Below the pieces are notes generated by a model that saw only the letters and a list, made by a program, of their open reading frames with translations, ran no database searches and had not been told where the DNA came from. From the NCBI GenBank assembly GCA_905183005.1, contig CAJJDO010000103.1:32976-96975 (forward strand): 64,000 bases of DNA, in the 5' to 3' direction. The stretch comes from Paramecium pentaurelia. Lineage: Eukaryota > Ciliophora > Oligohymenophorea > Peniculida > Parameciidae. The position numbers and the translations under genes are program-made. Positions 39,881 to 53,634 of this stretch are shown in pieces. Positions within the stretch are counted from its first letter, which is position 1, and each line of letters begins with the position of its first letter.

Positions 39881-40983
39881 TAATCTACGGATGCCTTCTT
39901 ATTACTGATATGAAATTAATAATCTCAGTAATAGGATTAATAGAATTATGAAAGTTTTCTTTTAAGATGAATTAGTTTATTTTTGGAGCTCTATAAGGAA
40001 TATTAAATTTTACATAGATTGAGAATAAATATATTAATGAAAATAGATTATTTAAATTAATAATTACTATGCGATAAATAAAATATTTATAATTATTATT
40101 TAATATGAATATAATTTCATTATTGTTTCTCAGAATATAAAAGAAATCAAAATGGGTAGGACATATAAATATTATCCATGATCATCAGTTGTTGTATTAG
40201 ATGTATTATCCATACTATTATTAACAGAGGTAGAATTATTATTTGAAGTTGATCCTGCTCCACATGCAATACATTTTTTAGTCTAAGCATTCCAACTATA
40301 GGTGTATTAACTCATTTTATAACAATTATCTTAAGTTAAAGAACTTGGATCACCGACAACACATTTACCTCCTTATGGTTAACAAACAGTATATTTCTTA
40401 CCATCAAAACTTGGGATAGTGACACATTTGGCTGTTCCTTTAGCAGCTGTATCACAAGTATGATTAGAACATGAACTAGGAGTAGTTCCTGTAGCAACAG
40501 TCCATTTACAAGTTTGAGACATAGATTGACAAGCAATTTAATCAGAATTTGCATCTGAACATTAAGTATATAATTTACAAACTCCAGTAGTTGCAGAACT
40601 AGAAGTTGGACTGAATACACATGCACCATCTGTACCACCAGCACTACAAGCTTCTTTAGTACTGTAATCTGAACATTTTCCTTTTTCTATACATTTAGTT
40701 CCATCTGAGATACATCCAGCTAAGGCAGAAGCACATTCAGAACTTTTAGTTTTTTTAGTATCTGAACATGTCTTACTTTTACATGCTTTGGCCATATTAT
40801 CCCAAGTACATGCTTTTAATTGACTATCAATGACACAACCACCTTATTTAGTATATGATGAGCAATCAGCCAAGGGTATACATTTAGATTCATTTGTAGT
40901 ACATTTACTAGTTGTATTGATTTAATATGAAAAACATCCATTATGAGTAGAAGTTGATGTTGATGCATCTGAACATTATCTTA
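39881..40983. repeat. Contig-overlap duplicate, left copy (3' end of surface antigen gene)
   Basis: These 1,103 bases recur at 40,985-42,087 with constant offset 1,104. The copy stops at the single N at 40,984. It contains the last 284 codons of the antigen gene (stop at 40,130-40,132) and its 3' flank. A duplicate of contig ends is more likely than a second gene. Confidence 0.95.
40130..40983 (-). CDS. Surface antigen, duplicated 3' fragment
   Basis: Same reading as the C-terminus of the full antigen gene at 41,234-47,137, including the CSDxx cysteine modules, an Asn/Ser/Thr-rich stalk and a hydrophobic tail ending ILISFIF. It is cut at its 5' side by the N at 40,984 and is apparently a redundant contig end. 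Confidence 0.85.
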
Positions 40984-40984
40984 N
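40984..40984. other. Scaffold gap (single N)
   Basis: One N separates two copies of the same 1,103 bases. Confidence 0.99.
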
Positions 40985-42087
40985 TAATCTACGGATGCCT
41001 TCTTATTACTGATATGAAATTAATAATCTCAGTAATAGGATTAATAGAATTATGAAAGTTTTCTTTTAAGATGAATTAGTTTATTTTTGGAGCTCTATAA
41101 GGAATATTAAATTTTACATAGATTGAGAATAAATATATTAATGAAAATAGATTATTTAAATTAATAATTACTATGCGATAAATAAAATATTTATAATTAT
41201 TATTTAATATGAATATAATTTCATTATTGTTTCTCAGAATATAAAAGAAATCAAAATGGGTAGGACATATAAATATTATCCATGATCATCAGTTGTTGTA
41301 TTAGATGTATTATCCATACTATTATTAACAGAGGTAGAATTATTATTTGAAGTTGATCCTGCTCCACATGCAATACATTTTTTAGTCTAAGCATTCCAAC
41401 TATAGGTGTATTAACTCATTTTATAACAATTATCTTAAGTTAAAGAACTTGGATCACCGACAACACATTTACCTCCTTATGGTTAACAAACAGTATATTT
41501 CTTACCATCAAAACTTGGGATAGTGACACATTTGGCTGTTCCTTTAGCAGCTGTATCACAAGTATGATTAGAACATGAACTAGGAGTAGTTCCTGTAGCA
41601 ACAGTCCATTTACAAGTTTGAGACATAGATTGACAAGCAATTTAATCAGAATTTGCATCTGAACATTAAGTATATAATTTACAAACTCCAGTAGTTGCAG
41701 AACTAGAAGTTGGACTGAATACACATGCACCATCTGTACCACCAGCACTACAAGCTTCTTTAGTACTGTAATCTGAACATTTTCCTTTTTCTATACATTT
41801 AGTTCCATCTGAGATACATCCAGCTAAGGCAGAAGCACATTCAGAACTTTTAGTTTTTTTAGTATCTGAACATGTCTTACTTTTACATGCTTTGGCCATA
41901 TTATCCCAAGTACATGCTTTTAATTGACTATCAATGACACAACCACCTTATTTAGTATATGATGAGCAATCAGCCAAGGGTATACATTTAGATTCATTTG
42001 TAGTACATTTACTAGTTGTATTGATTTAATATGAAAAACATCCATTATGAGTAGAAGTTGATGTTGATGCATCTGAACATTATCTTA
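40985..42087. repeat. Contig-overlap duplicate, right copy
   Basis: Right-hand partner of 39,881-40,983; here the sequence runs on into the rest of the antigen gene without interruption. Confidence 0.95.
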
Positions 42088-45000
42088 ATCTACATGATGT
42101 AGTATCTTTATCAAAATAACATGTACCATCAGTTCCACCTATTGTACAAGCAGCTTCACTATCAGCATAAGTAGAACATTCACCTTTTTCAACACATGTA
42201 GTTTCATTACTAATACATTTAGGATTATAAGATTAGCATTCTGTATTGATTTTTGAAACTAAATCTGAACATTATGTAAATAATTGACATTTCTTAGTAT
42301 TTGTAACCCAACCACAAAAACCATCAGTACCAATTGTACATTAAGATTATTTTGTATAATTAGCACAAATCTTCAAAGGAGTACATTTATTTTCATCAGT
42401 TGTACAATATTTAGATACTGCTTAACATGCAGCTACTGTTGTTAAAGATAGATCAGTACAATTATAATATTAACGACAAGCATTATTAATCCATAGACAT
42501 GGTCTAAGTTAAGAGTCTTTAATACATTTAGTTTATGATTTAAGCATATCACAAGTGAATATAGGTTTCATACATCCAGCACCATTACTTACACAACCTT
42601 CAATGAATGAATTACAATCAGAATCACTTATTAATGTAGTAGCAGCATCTTAACATTCTTTTACTCTACATCCTTTTATTTATGTACCTGTTACTATATT
42701 TTCATCCCAAGCACAACTACCCATTGTATCTGTAGATTTTGCATTTGCACATATTTCTTTTTTTTTATAAGTAGTACATTCTCCTTTAGTTGCACAACCA
42801 TTTCCAGTTCCACCAAAAGTGCATGTTGTAGAATATGCAATACAATCAGTCTCAGAACTAACAGATAATGGTAAATCTTCACATTTTGCTTCTGTGCAAA
42901 CATTATCCTTCCAAATACAAATACCAAATCCTGAAGTTGTTTTAGAGGAAGTACAAACACTTGATCCACTTGAAGTGAAATTACTACATGAAGATTCAAT
43001 ATCTCTACATTAAGATGACCAAGTACAAATAAAATCATCATCAATTTTAACAGCAGAACAAATAGATGAAGATTGTACATCTCCACAAGTAATACTTGAA
43101 GCACAACCTTAACCAGTTGTTTTACAACCTTTTTTATATGTTTCACATTAAGCATCTGTTACTAAAGTAGATGGTGCATCTGCACATTTTGCAGTTGAAC
43201 AACTAGTTGGTGTTTCAGTTTATAGTGCAGTACCAATACATGGACCATCTGTAGCTACATATTAAGTACATGTAACCAAATTGCCTTTTAATTATGAACA
43301 TGATTAAGCAACATCACATTTTGATCCATTATAATGACATTATACACCATAAGCTTAACATACAGATTAAGAGTATGTATCAGCACTCAATTTAGTACAA
43401 TCTTTTACTTTACAAGTAGTAGTATTTGTTGCAGTTGCATCATTTGTACAAGTCTTACCATTGCCAATATACTTTTCACAATCAGCTTAGATTCCTTAAT
43501 ATGATGTACATTCTGCTGTTGTTTCAATACAACCTGGATTCTTAGTAACACATCCTTTCATAAAAGTATCACATTCAGCATTAGTTTTTGCTGTTGTATT
43601 ATGAGAACAAGTTCTATCAATACATGCTCCTTTAGTTGTTAAAGACAAACTCCAACATGGTTTACTATTACCTGTCAATAATTTACATAAATCTTAATTT
43701 CCCTATAAAGCAGAACAAGGTGTGTTTTCATCTACACATCCATTTCCAGTTGTTATGCAACCTTTTAAGAATTTTTTACAATCTGCATCAGTTTTTGCTG
43801 TACCATTATCTTAACATCTTCTAGCAACACATACTCCTTTAACAGATGTATTACCTTGACATTTAGATCCAAATACCAAACCAGTAAGTAATTTACAACT
43901 ATCTGATGTTCCTTCTAATGTAGTACATGAAGTTGATATATCAACACAAGATACTCCATTAGTTTTACAAGTTGGAAGCCATGTTTAACAAATAGCATCA
44001 GTATATCCATCTGTTTTCTAATCACATGTTCTATCTAAACAATTAGCAACACCTTCTTAATCATGTTTTTAACATAATCTATATTCATATACATTTTCAC
44101 TTAATTTATATTTACCTTATAATATTAAACAATCATCTTAAGTACCTTCAAGTTTTTTACATCCAAAATTATTAGTATCAACATAACCATCTACACATAT
44201 AGAACCAGCACTTGGTTTTGAAAGGACACATTATTCAAAATATTTATTACATTAATCAAATGAAGTAACTGTGCCTCCAAGATGTTATTTAGCATTATTA
44301 CAAGATCTTTCTACACATTAAGATGTTGAATCATAAAAACAATATTAATATTATCCTGTTCCAGGTTTTAAATTATTAGCTGCTAAAGCAATTTTTGCTG
44401 ATTTACACTCAGTTTCTTTAGTATGAAAATTACTACATTCTGCTGGTTAACAATTATCAGTTTAATTTTAACCTGATTTACAAGTTTATCCTTTAAGAGC
44501 AATCAAAGTAGAACATGAAGCAGTATTAGATGGACCATAACCATTACAAGCTAAAGGTAAAGTACATACTGCTTATCCTGATACATAACCTAAATGACAT
44601 TCAGGATGATAGAGTTAACATGTTTCTTCAGTTGCAGGATTTGGTGTACCTGCTAAATTACATGCAAATTCTTGACATTCTGAACCACCTGTTTTAATTG
44701 CACATGAAGATTTATGATCTGTACAAGCCTTTAAGTTTTATGGACTCTTTATTTAAGTACATTCTCTATCAGAACATTTATTACTTGTTGACCAATAACA
44801 TTTATTTCCATTTAAATTAAATAGATCTTTACATTCATCTATTGATGTACCAGTATAAGTATTACAATTTCCTAAAGGAACACATGCATTTTTTATGAAG
44901 ATACATTATTTTGGTAATATATCATCACAATTAATTTAACTAGTTGCATTTGTAATTTAAGCACATGTAAGTTCAACTGTACATTTTTCTCTTCTTGCAC

Positions 45001-47137
45001 ATCCAGTTGATAATGTCAAACAACTTGCTTAATTTAATTCTGTATATGATTCACAATCATCAGAACTTTAAACACATCCTGCTCCTGTAGTAATACACCC
45101 TTTCAAAAATTATTCACATTTATCATCAGTTGTATATGTATCATCAGCATCAATGCATTATCTATCTACACATTTAGGTCCAGATTTCCACCAACAAGGT
45201 TTTTATTAATTATTACCTTTAAATTTTGAACAAATCTCTGTACTTGTTCCTAAATATGTATCACAAGCAGCACTAATAGATACACATGCAGTTCCATTTG
45301 TTACACATCCATAATGAAATGACTTACAAGCTTCATCTGTAGTACCATTAGTTTTATCACTACATACTGGATCTTAACATATAGTTGTCTCAGTAGCACT
45401 ATCTGTATTTGTGCATTTAATAGTGAATCCTTCACATGTTGCTTTAGTTCCTTAATAACTACTACAAGTTGCTGTTTAAGATACACATCCTTTCTTATTT
45501 GTCAAACAACCCTTTAAAAATGTATCACATTTTAAATCTGAATCATATGTAGTAGGTGCTTTATTGCAAGTTCTTTCTACACAATTACTATCTACCCACC
45601 AACAAGTTTTATTATCTTACAATGATACTGTATTACATAAACTTTCTGATTTGAGATCTGAACAAATAACATTTTTTACACATTATGGTGACCATGAACA
45701 TTTTGATTTTCCATCACATTAACTTTTATTAGATAAAGAACTACAAGTTCCTACATCCATACAACCTCCAAATCCAGTTGATATACAAAATGTTTAAAAA
45801 TCAGAGCATTCCTAATTTGTTATTAAAGTAGAAGGAGCATCTGAACATTTTTTTGGATAACAACTACCACTGCTAGTTCCACCTGTACACTTACCATCAA
45901 TACCTATATATCCATCACAACTTGTTGAATCTCCAGTATAAGAAGAACAATTTGATAAAGTTTAGACACATCCCTTACCTGTTGTCTTGCATCCTGTCTA
46001 ATATTCTTCGCATTTCTCATCTGTATCTAAAGTTGCCTCAGCATCCTTACAAACTTTAACTGAACAAGGAGCTTCAGTATCTGATGTACCTTTACATTTA
46101 CCATCAATTCCAACATATCCATCACAAGTTATTGAAGTACCTTTATAAGAAGAACAATTTCCTAATTAACTAATACATCCTTTGCCAGTTGTCACACATC
46201 CTATCTTGAACTTTTTACATTCATCATTTGTTGAATAAGTTTCAGGTGCATCTTTACATTCTACAGCACTACAGTTCTTACCTTCAGTAGTTCCTTTACA
46301 TTTTCCATCTGACCCTATCTTATTTGCACAAATCACATCATCTCCTGTCTAAGTGGAACATAATCCTAGAGGAGACTTGACACAACCATATCCATTTGTA
46401 ACACAACCAATCTAATACTTAGCACAGGCAGCATCTGTTGTTAATGTTGTATCTGCATCTGTACAAGCCTTGACTTCACACTTATCTTTACCATCAACAC
46501 CTTTACAATAACCATCTGAACCTATCAATCCTTCACAACTTTCAATGCCTCCACTATATGATGAACAAAGCCCCAAATTATTTATACAACCTTTACCTGT
46601 TGTGACACACTTTTCTATAAAATTATTACACTGAGCATCACTGTTAAAAGTAGGATCTGCTTCACTACATTTTTAGTCTCTGCAGCTTTAATCCCAAACA
46701 CAAGTACCTGATCCTCCACTACTTGCTTTAGATATGCAATCTTCTGAGGTTTTATAAGTAGTACATAGTCCTGGATCAACACAAAACGCCTGTCCATCAG
46801 AATTACAATATTTTGATATGGCTTAACATTCAGCATCAGTGGCACCTTTATATGCTGTACATCCAGCAAATATTTAGCAAATAGAATCTACATAAGCACA
46901 TCCTTTAGTTTTGGCACAGGTTGTGGCATCACTTATCAATCCACAATATCCTTCTGTTGAATTTGCTCCAAGATCTAATTTAGAACATATAGAAGTTGTT
47001 GCGAACCAATTGCAACCTTTTAAGCTTTTGCAATCAGCTTCAGAGAGAAGTTTTTCGCAAGTACATTAATTTGATACATCAACATCTGTTGCAGAAGCAG
47101 AAAGAAGTAAAATGCCTATTATCATCTAAACTCTCAT
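41234..47137 (-). CDS. GPI-anchored variable surface antigen (immobilisation antigen type)
   Basis: A single intronless frame of 1,967 residues from ATG 47,137 to TGA 41,234-41,236. The N-terminus is a signal peptide (MRVQMIIGILLLSASA). The body is tandem modules of about 65-75 residues with regularly spaced cysteines, each built around phrases such as CVTTGKGCI, LGLCSSY, GSDGYCKG and C-x-DA. The end has an Asn/Ser/Thr-rich stretch (SNNNSTSVNNSMDNTSNT) and a hydrophobic tail (YLYVLPILISFIF) fit for GPI attachment. This is the architecture of Paramecium i-antigens that coat cell and cilia and of which normally one type is expressed at a time. Cys, Gly, Thr and Ala codons make it locally GC-richer. 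It is transcribed away from the copine, with 2.1 kb between them. The exact serotype cannot be told by eye. Confidence 0.93.
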
Positions 47138-49267
47138 ATTGATTTTAATTTAAATAAATAATGAATTTGGATATCAATCTGAACTCCTTATCAAACCAAG
47201 ATTCATTAATTTTTGAAAATTTTGAATCTGTTTAAATCTGCCTCCTAGAAGGTTTTATTTAGTTTATAAATCCAAAAAAATTAACAGAAAAATGGTTGAC
47301 TATTCTTTTTGTCTTAAGAAGAATACAGATATTCATATTTTGTAGATATTTTTCTTTCATTTAATTTAAAAACGTATTCATTTTCTAGTAATAAAATATT
47401 GTTCTTCAATTCAAAATGGATTTGAAATCATTCTAATTGATAATTCACTACTCTATATTAAGGGAATAACAAATTACTTAATTTTAAATCGAGGATGTTA
47501 TTGTAAATCATAAAATGAATAACCAAACAGTCCTTTTTAGTATATTTAATAATTATATTTGAGATTTAATTTAATATATGATAATTTGTAGTGGGTATTC
47601 AAAAACACAATGATCGATTTAGTCATTTAGCAAATCATTATTGAATACGTATTAAATCGAATCTCTCTAATATAGGTAGGACTCTATGAATTGAAAGCAT
47701 TTAAAGATATTAATTTAATAAAAATAATAATATTATTTCTTCGGATTTATCAAACTATTTATATCCAATCATCTTTGTTTATCAATCTAGTCTTTTTCAT
47801 CTAAATAATATATATTATTATTTATATTCATGAAAATAAGTATAAAGTGATTAAATTGTTCCTTTTTAATTTTATAAATCCTAGTAAGGAACCAAATAGA
47901 TGAAGTCTATATTACAATAAGTGTCAGAGAAGTATAATCAATCATATATATACTCATTTTTCATGTATTTTAAGTAATAATAGGATAAGTATCTATACTA
48001 CTATATTTATACGTATATTCAAACAAACAACCTAAAATATATATAAAATATGACTTAAAAATATTATAGATGACTAATGATTTCAAAATAAAGAAAAAAA
48101 GGATGTATTAATTATGTTATCATCCTTTCAAAGTCAAAACTATGATCAATAATCTAAAACTAGTTATTTCAATTTTTAATCGACTCACAAATATAAAAAT
48201 AAATAATAAGTATTTTAATTTTTATATATTCAATAATATTTATGATTATTAACTTTCTGTTAAAGTAATAATCAATTATTTATTGCTTAGAATATTTTAA
48301 TTTATTTATAAGATTTATGATTATAATCATATTAAAAATGCTCAAGATGTTGTCATTCTAATAGGATAAAAAAAGTAAAATTTAGAATATTCATTCTTGT
48401 CTATTATTCAAATATGATATATAAAAAGGCTTTCTCTTTAAATAAATAAATAGTTAATTAATAAAAATAAATTAAAATTATATATCTAAAGTAAATCATA
48501 ATAAAGTTAGAATATGATTATTAAATAGATTAAAATATTTAAAGTAATTATTGTGCTTATTATATATTTATTTTTTTATTTTTGTTAAAAAATATAGTTA
48601 GTATATGTTAATGGAAATCATAATAAGTACAATATTTAAAATTAATTATTTTTAAACATTTTAAACTAAACATGTATCTCTGAAATTATTAAAAATTTAT
48701 CAACTTCATTTTAATTTCAATTTAACAAATTTCTAATTAGGATTACATGAAAGGTTTTTGATTAAATAATAAAATTGATGTTAGTATTTTTTGAATCTAT
48801 AAAATATAAGAGTTTTGTGAAGGAAATATATTAATATTTATAAATTATATAATTATTAATAAATATTTATATATTTAAAATTAAGATCGCATTGAAACAA
48901 TATAAAAAATGAAAATTCTTGACATTTAGATTTATTCATAATTGGATTATATAGTAAATATATTAATATCTTTTTTGAATTTAAGAATAGACGACATTCT
49001 TATCCTTTTATTATACCAAAATGAATAAAGAAATATAACATAAATTTATAATATTAAATTATATAGAATATTAAAATTACATCATTTTATCAATAAGTTA
49101 TGAACAATGATCATTATTAAATGGTTTATTAGTTGTACAAAGATAAGTATCTTAATAGATGTTTTATAGAAAATAAAAATAGAAATTGATATGTATTACG
49201 TATATAATTCTATACTTTTTATTTTATACTCAAGAATAATCTATATGAAGAGATTATATATTAAATT
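47138..49267. promoter_or_regulatory. Long divergent upstream region, antigen (minus) and copine (plus)
   Basis: 2.1 kb of AT-rich sequence with no frame I could support, between two divergent start codons. Surface antigen genes are regulated at transcription, so this unusually long spacer may hold their control elements, but no motif could be identified by eye. Confidence 0.4.
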
Positions 49268-51179
49268 ATGTTATAAGAAGGTATTACCTAAACAAAAGAA
49301 ACCTAATAAATAGAACTCTTTGTAAGTTGTAGAAAATTAGATGATCATGTAATGACCGTTTACGATTCATTTGTTATACTCTATAAAAAGAACAATAATT
49401 GTTGTATGAATTTGATATAATTGAATAAGGGATCAAAATAGATTAAACTGAAATAATTTAGAATAATTAGAATCCAAATTTTGTCAAGACATTCTTGTTT
49501 AATTATTATTTCTAAGTCTAGTAATATGTAAAAATGGAAGTTCATAATTATATAAGTTCAACATAAACATAAGTATTAATTTAAACTATTATAGATTATT
49601 GGTTAAATAGAAACAACAATGGCAGAAGTAATAGGATCTAAAAACTAATTATATAAAGCTAATATATACAATTAAAATGGTAGGAAAAGTGGATAAATTA
49701 TCTTAAAAGCTGATCAGGTAAAATAATGTAATGAAGAATTTTGTATTTCATTATCAGGATTTAAGATAAAAGGTATCAAATTATGGTTTTGGGATAAAAT
49801 TTAACCATTTCTTAGATTTTATAGACTAAAACATAATGTTGATATACCTATTTTAGTTTATGAAACAGAATTTGTAAAAGATATGTCTTATATTTAATGG
49901 AAAGATATATAATGTTAAGCTTAAAAGTTATGTAATGGAAATTATTTAATGTAAATAAAAGTTGAATTATGGAATTATAAAGCTTCAGGTAAGCACAAAT
50001 ATATTGGAGAAACTTCTTTTTGTATTAATGAATTAATAGAATCAAATAAATTGAAGAAAATATTATAAAAAGAATTCTTATCTAAATTTTAAATGATTAA
50101 ATCTTCAGGAATTCTTTAATTTGATAGATTTTTAATAAAATCTAATTATACTTTTTTAGATTATTGTGCTGGAGGTTAATAGATTAGTATAATGCTTTCT
50201 ATAGATTTTACAGCATCAAATGAAAATTCTCATAATCCTAATTCACTTCATCATCTACCTTCGAATGGTTCACCTAGTCAATATTTATAAGCAATTATTA
50301 GTGTTGTTGAAATATTAATACATTATGATCATGATAAAAGAGTTCCTCTATATGGTTTTGGATGTAAACCAAAAATGAATTATTATAACACAAATTAAAC
50401 ATTACATCTCTTTCCTTTAAATGATAATCCTAATGATCCAGAGTAAGAATTATATATAATTTTAAGAGTATATGGATTACATGGTATTGTGGAATGCTAT
50501 AAAAATTCATTGCATAAATTACATTTTGATGGTCCAACATATTTACATCCAACACTATAAAAAGCAATGGAAATGGCATAAAAATGTAAAGATTAAGGAA
50601 GTGAAAACTATCATGTATTATTGATTTTAACTGATGGACAAACTGATGATATGTTAGAATCAATAGATGATATAATAGCTTCATCTTATTTACCATTATC
50701 TATAATTATTATTGGTATAGGGGATGCTAATTTTAAAAATATGAAGATTTTAGATAATAATAACAAAACTATGGTAGATAGTAAAGGGAATAGAGCTATT
50801 AGAGATTTAGTTTAATTTGTTCCTTATAATTAATTTAAAAGTGATCCAACTCAACTATCAAAAAAAGTATTAGAAGAATTACCTATATAATTAGTAGAAT
50901 ATATGAAATTAGTTGATATTCGTCCCAAGCCTCCAATAGGTATACTTAAATATATTATAATTAGTTTCTCCATATTAATTATCTAATTAGGAAATTGAAT
51001 AAAGTCCTATTTAATTAAAATATGAAAAAGAAAATACTTTACAATAATAGTAACAAGAATCAGAAATTTTAAATAATAGATTGAATATTTAAGATTAATT
51101 ATTTAAAAATAATACTATTACAATAGAATGTAAATAAAATTACTTATTAAATGAATATAATTAGTAATAATTATAATGA
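49268..51179 (+). CDS. Copine (two C2 domains and a von Willebrand A-like domain)
   Basis: Four exons: 49,268-49,403, 49,430-49,572, 49,595-50,939 and 50,965-51,179, totalling 613 codons to TGA 51,177-51,179. C2A is seen in FVSCRKLDDH, WIKIDQTEIIQNNQNPNF and GQIETTMAEVIGSKNQLY. C2B follows, with GKHKYIGETSF. The A-domain (from about residue 290) has the MIDAS motif SIDFTASN, followed by YGFGCKP, LHFDGPTYL, LLILTDGQTDD and IIIGIGDANF. Copines are calcium-dependent phospholipid-binding proteins that move to membranes on a calcium rise. The 26-nt intron at 49,404-49,429 ends in AAG; without it the C2A domain would appear frameshifted. The start choice (MLQEGITQTKETQQIEL) leaves an optional in-frame 33-nt intron at 49,281-49,313 undecided. 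The C-terminal tail is Gln/Asn-rich. Confidence 0.9.
49404..49429 (+). other. Intron, 26 nt, GTA...AAG
   Basis: Removal joins FVILYKKNNNCW to IKIDQTEII, the usual copine C2A order, and makes exons 1 and 2 sum to a multiple of three with the 22-nt TAG intron at 49,573-49,594. No TAG in range restores the frame. Confidence 0.8.
49573..49594 (+). other. Intron, 22 nt, GTA...TAG
   Basis: Phase 0 intron between YISSTQTQ and IIGQIETTM in the C2A domain of the copine gene. Confidence 0.85.
50940..50964 (+). other. Intron, 25 nt, GTA...TAG
   Basis: Splits the codon after RPKPPI in the copine gene; without it translation stops at a TGA about 15 codons later. Confidence 0.8.
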
Positions 51180-51952
51180 ACTATTATAAATTAATAACTC
51201 TATTATCATCTTTATTAAAGTTTAATTATTTATGAATAATACTTTATCAATTTATATATATTTTTTTATAAATAAATAAATACTTATACTTAAGAATTGA
51301 GCAACTATTTTATTAAAATAAATTATAAAAAAGGAAAAATGTTGGTGATAATAAAAATTAATATATAAATATATAAATTTTAATTATATTATTAATTAAA
51401 ATGTCCAGACTTAAAGTGTTTGAAAACCAATAAATTTATATTTATTTTAATAATAAATATTAATTCAATCATCACCAACTAATTAGAATAGTTGCTACAT
51501 ATTTAAATCAATGATTCATTTAGTTTTCAATAATAAATGATTATTTCAATTAAAGGTAACTCATATTTTATATCATTTTCAGACTTATTTCATGTTACTT
51601 ATCAATACAAATCATAATTGAATAAGAATATAAATTTTCTAATTGTTTAATTCTTAATAAATTATTTTTTAAATGGTAATAACAAAATTAAGAATTTTAT
51701 CATAGATTTGATAATAATATTCTTTCATACTAGTATTATAGAAGAAATACTTTTATATTTTCATTTGTATGAGTTAACTTAATGATTAATTAGAATATGA
51801 AAGAGTTAAAATGAAAAGAATTATTTTAACATAGATGGAATCATAACAATTTATTATGCTATCTTATGCGTCACTAAAGTGCAATAAATTTTTCAGCATT
51901 TATAAATTGATAATATGTTTTATAAGTCTTTTCAATAAACTTAAACTGGATA
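51180..51952. terminator. Convergent spacer between copine and acyltransferase genes
   Basis: 0.77 kb of AT-rich sequence between two converging stop codons, so it must hold both 3' ends. No coding frame or recognisable processing signal. Confidence 0.4.
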
Positions 51953-53634
51953 TCAAAATCGCTTGTCATTTGATTCAGAATTCTCATCATCTCTTATTCT
52001 AAATTGAATAGTAGTAATCCATCCATTCCTAACTATCCAATAGAATAGAAAACAAAGTAATCCTTCCAAACTCATAAATTTATAGAAAACAACTGTCATT
52101 CCTTCGTATCCATTTCCAAATCCAATCAAATTAGCTAAACACATCATTTGTATTTAGAATCCTCCACCCAATTAACATAAATAAACAAACCACCACTTTT
52201 TATAGAAAAACTCTTTATCAAAGTATTTTTGTAAAGCAATTTCTGGAATTAAAGCTAAACAGATTATCCAAGCCCATAATAGAAGATCCAATTTAAAATC
52301 ATGCCATAAAGCTACAAAAGAAAATACAACCCACATATTCAAAGATTTATATTTTGTACCTCCCAATGGTACATATATATATCTTATTAACCATTAATTA
52401 AAACTTCTATGCCAAGATCTCCAAAATCCACTAAAATTGTAACTGTTATATAAACATCTATTCATATTTTCTGGTGTTTCAATACCTAACATAATACATT
52501 ATATTACCATCTAATAATGCCCATCCCCTTGCAATTCTCCATATTGTAAGAAATTTATACCATAAAAAGATTAAGTTCATCACACACATTATGTGAAACT
52601 CATATGCACTAAAATTCTCAAGGATATGAAAATTTTAAGCTAATTTTGGAATTGCATTTGGATAACATACATGCAAAAATACTTCAAAAGTTAACAAATC
52701 CAATATATACACTCTCAAAATGTATTTTACTACTTAAGCTCTATTATAACTTTATTAAGGGATTTTTAATTAAGAATTAAAGGCATTATAACCCATTGAT
52801 GGTCCTGAAAAGAGAAGAGGCACATAAAAAATAAAGCTTAAATATCCAATAAAGTTATATTCTTTTAATGGTTAGGACTCTTCTACTCTATCACGATAAG
52901 TCTTGACTATATTTGAACTTTCATTATAACTCTAATCACTATATTTTGAAAGTTGAGATGCCCAAACCTTATCAATAGAGAAACTGATTATTCTTAATAA
53001 AATCATATTAAAAACAAGATTCCAACTTACTAATTGATTGTTACTTCTAAAACCATCTAAGAATGCTAAGGATGGAGAAATCATATTGAATTAATATCCT
53101 TTAAAGGTTTCATTTGACCATAATGTTAATATGGCCAATATCCATAATGTTGGGATGAAATATTTCATTTTGTAACAAATCTATTATAAAAAAAAATATA
53201 AATTACTTTTTGGAAAAGATAAAAAGAGATGATGATCATCATCTAAAATATCATTCCAATATTGTGTAAATAAAATGCATATCCCAATCCAAGGATCATA
53301 TTATAATACTATAGGTTTCTTTACCTATTTTCTAATTTAGTATTATATTTAACAGTGTAGGACCCTAATAAAAAAATGAATTGAAAAATCATTAATTCAG
53401 TCAAATGTCCTGCAAATTCTCCCCATTAAGGATCTGAATGGTCTCTCATTATACCAAAGAAACCTATAATTATTGTATTCTTGTACCTTTTTCAGTACCC
53501 TCTATATCATTTGATTTACAAATGATTGAAAATCGATAAAGAGAGTAGATTTCAAAAGTGATGATGCAAGCCAAAGAGATGTAATATGAAGAATCAGAAA
53601 TATTAAAGGATTTCTTTGTTAGAGGTTGTCTCAT
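51953..53634 (-). CDS. MBOAT O-acyltransferase of the GUP1/HHAT type
   Basis: Four exons (53,487-53,634, 53,207-53,463, 52,508-53,180, 51,953-52,485) joined by TAG introns of 23, 26 and 22 nt give 536 residues from ATG 53,634 (MRQPLTKKSF) to TGA 51,953. The many hydrophobic segments and the family motifs identify it: YLSFIFYVPLLFSGPSMGYN, DGIETPENMNRC, FWRSWHRSFNQWLIRYIY, PLGGTKY, and the conserved catalytic histidine in VALWHDFKLDLLLW. GUP1/HHAT proteins are ER-membrane acyltransferases acting on lipids such as GPI anchors (GUP1) or on secreted proteins (HHAT); the DGIxxPENMxRC block is closer to GUP1. A GPI role would fit the neighbouring GPI-anchored antigen, but that link is only inference. 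Confidence 0.9.
52486..52507 (-). other. Intron, 22 nt, GTA...TAG
   Basis: Third intron, inside the conserved DGIETPENM motif; splicing rebuilds the motif exactly. Confidence 0.9.
53181..53206 (-). other. Intron, 26 nt, GTA...TAG
   Basis: Second intron of the acyltransferase gene, between ISFYLFQK and ICYKMKYFIPTL; unspliced sequence reaches TGA ten codons later. Confidence 0.85.
53464..53486 (-). other. Intron, 23 nt, GTA...TAG
   Basis: First intron of the acyltransferase gene, phase 1, joining DIEGTEKG to FFGIMRDHSDPQWGE. Confidence 0.85.

Noticed and set aside
40336..40644. Leu/Val-rich minus-strand frame, and similar frames within 41-47 kb
   Set aside because: Out-of-frame shadows of the antigen gene, present in both duplicate ends.
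49385..49390. Apparent frameshift in the copine C2A domain at an A run
   Set aside because: A 26-nt GTA...AAG intron at 49,404-49,429 restores the frame and the conserved W-x3-D-Q-T-E-I-I block.
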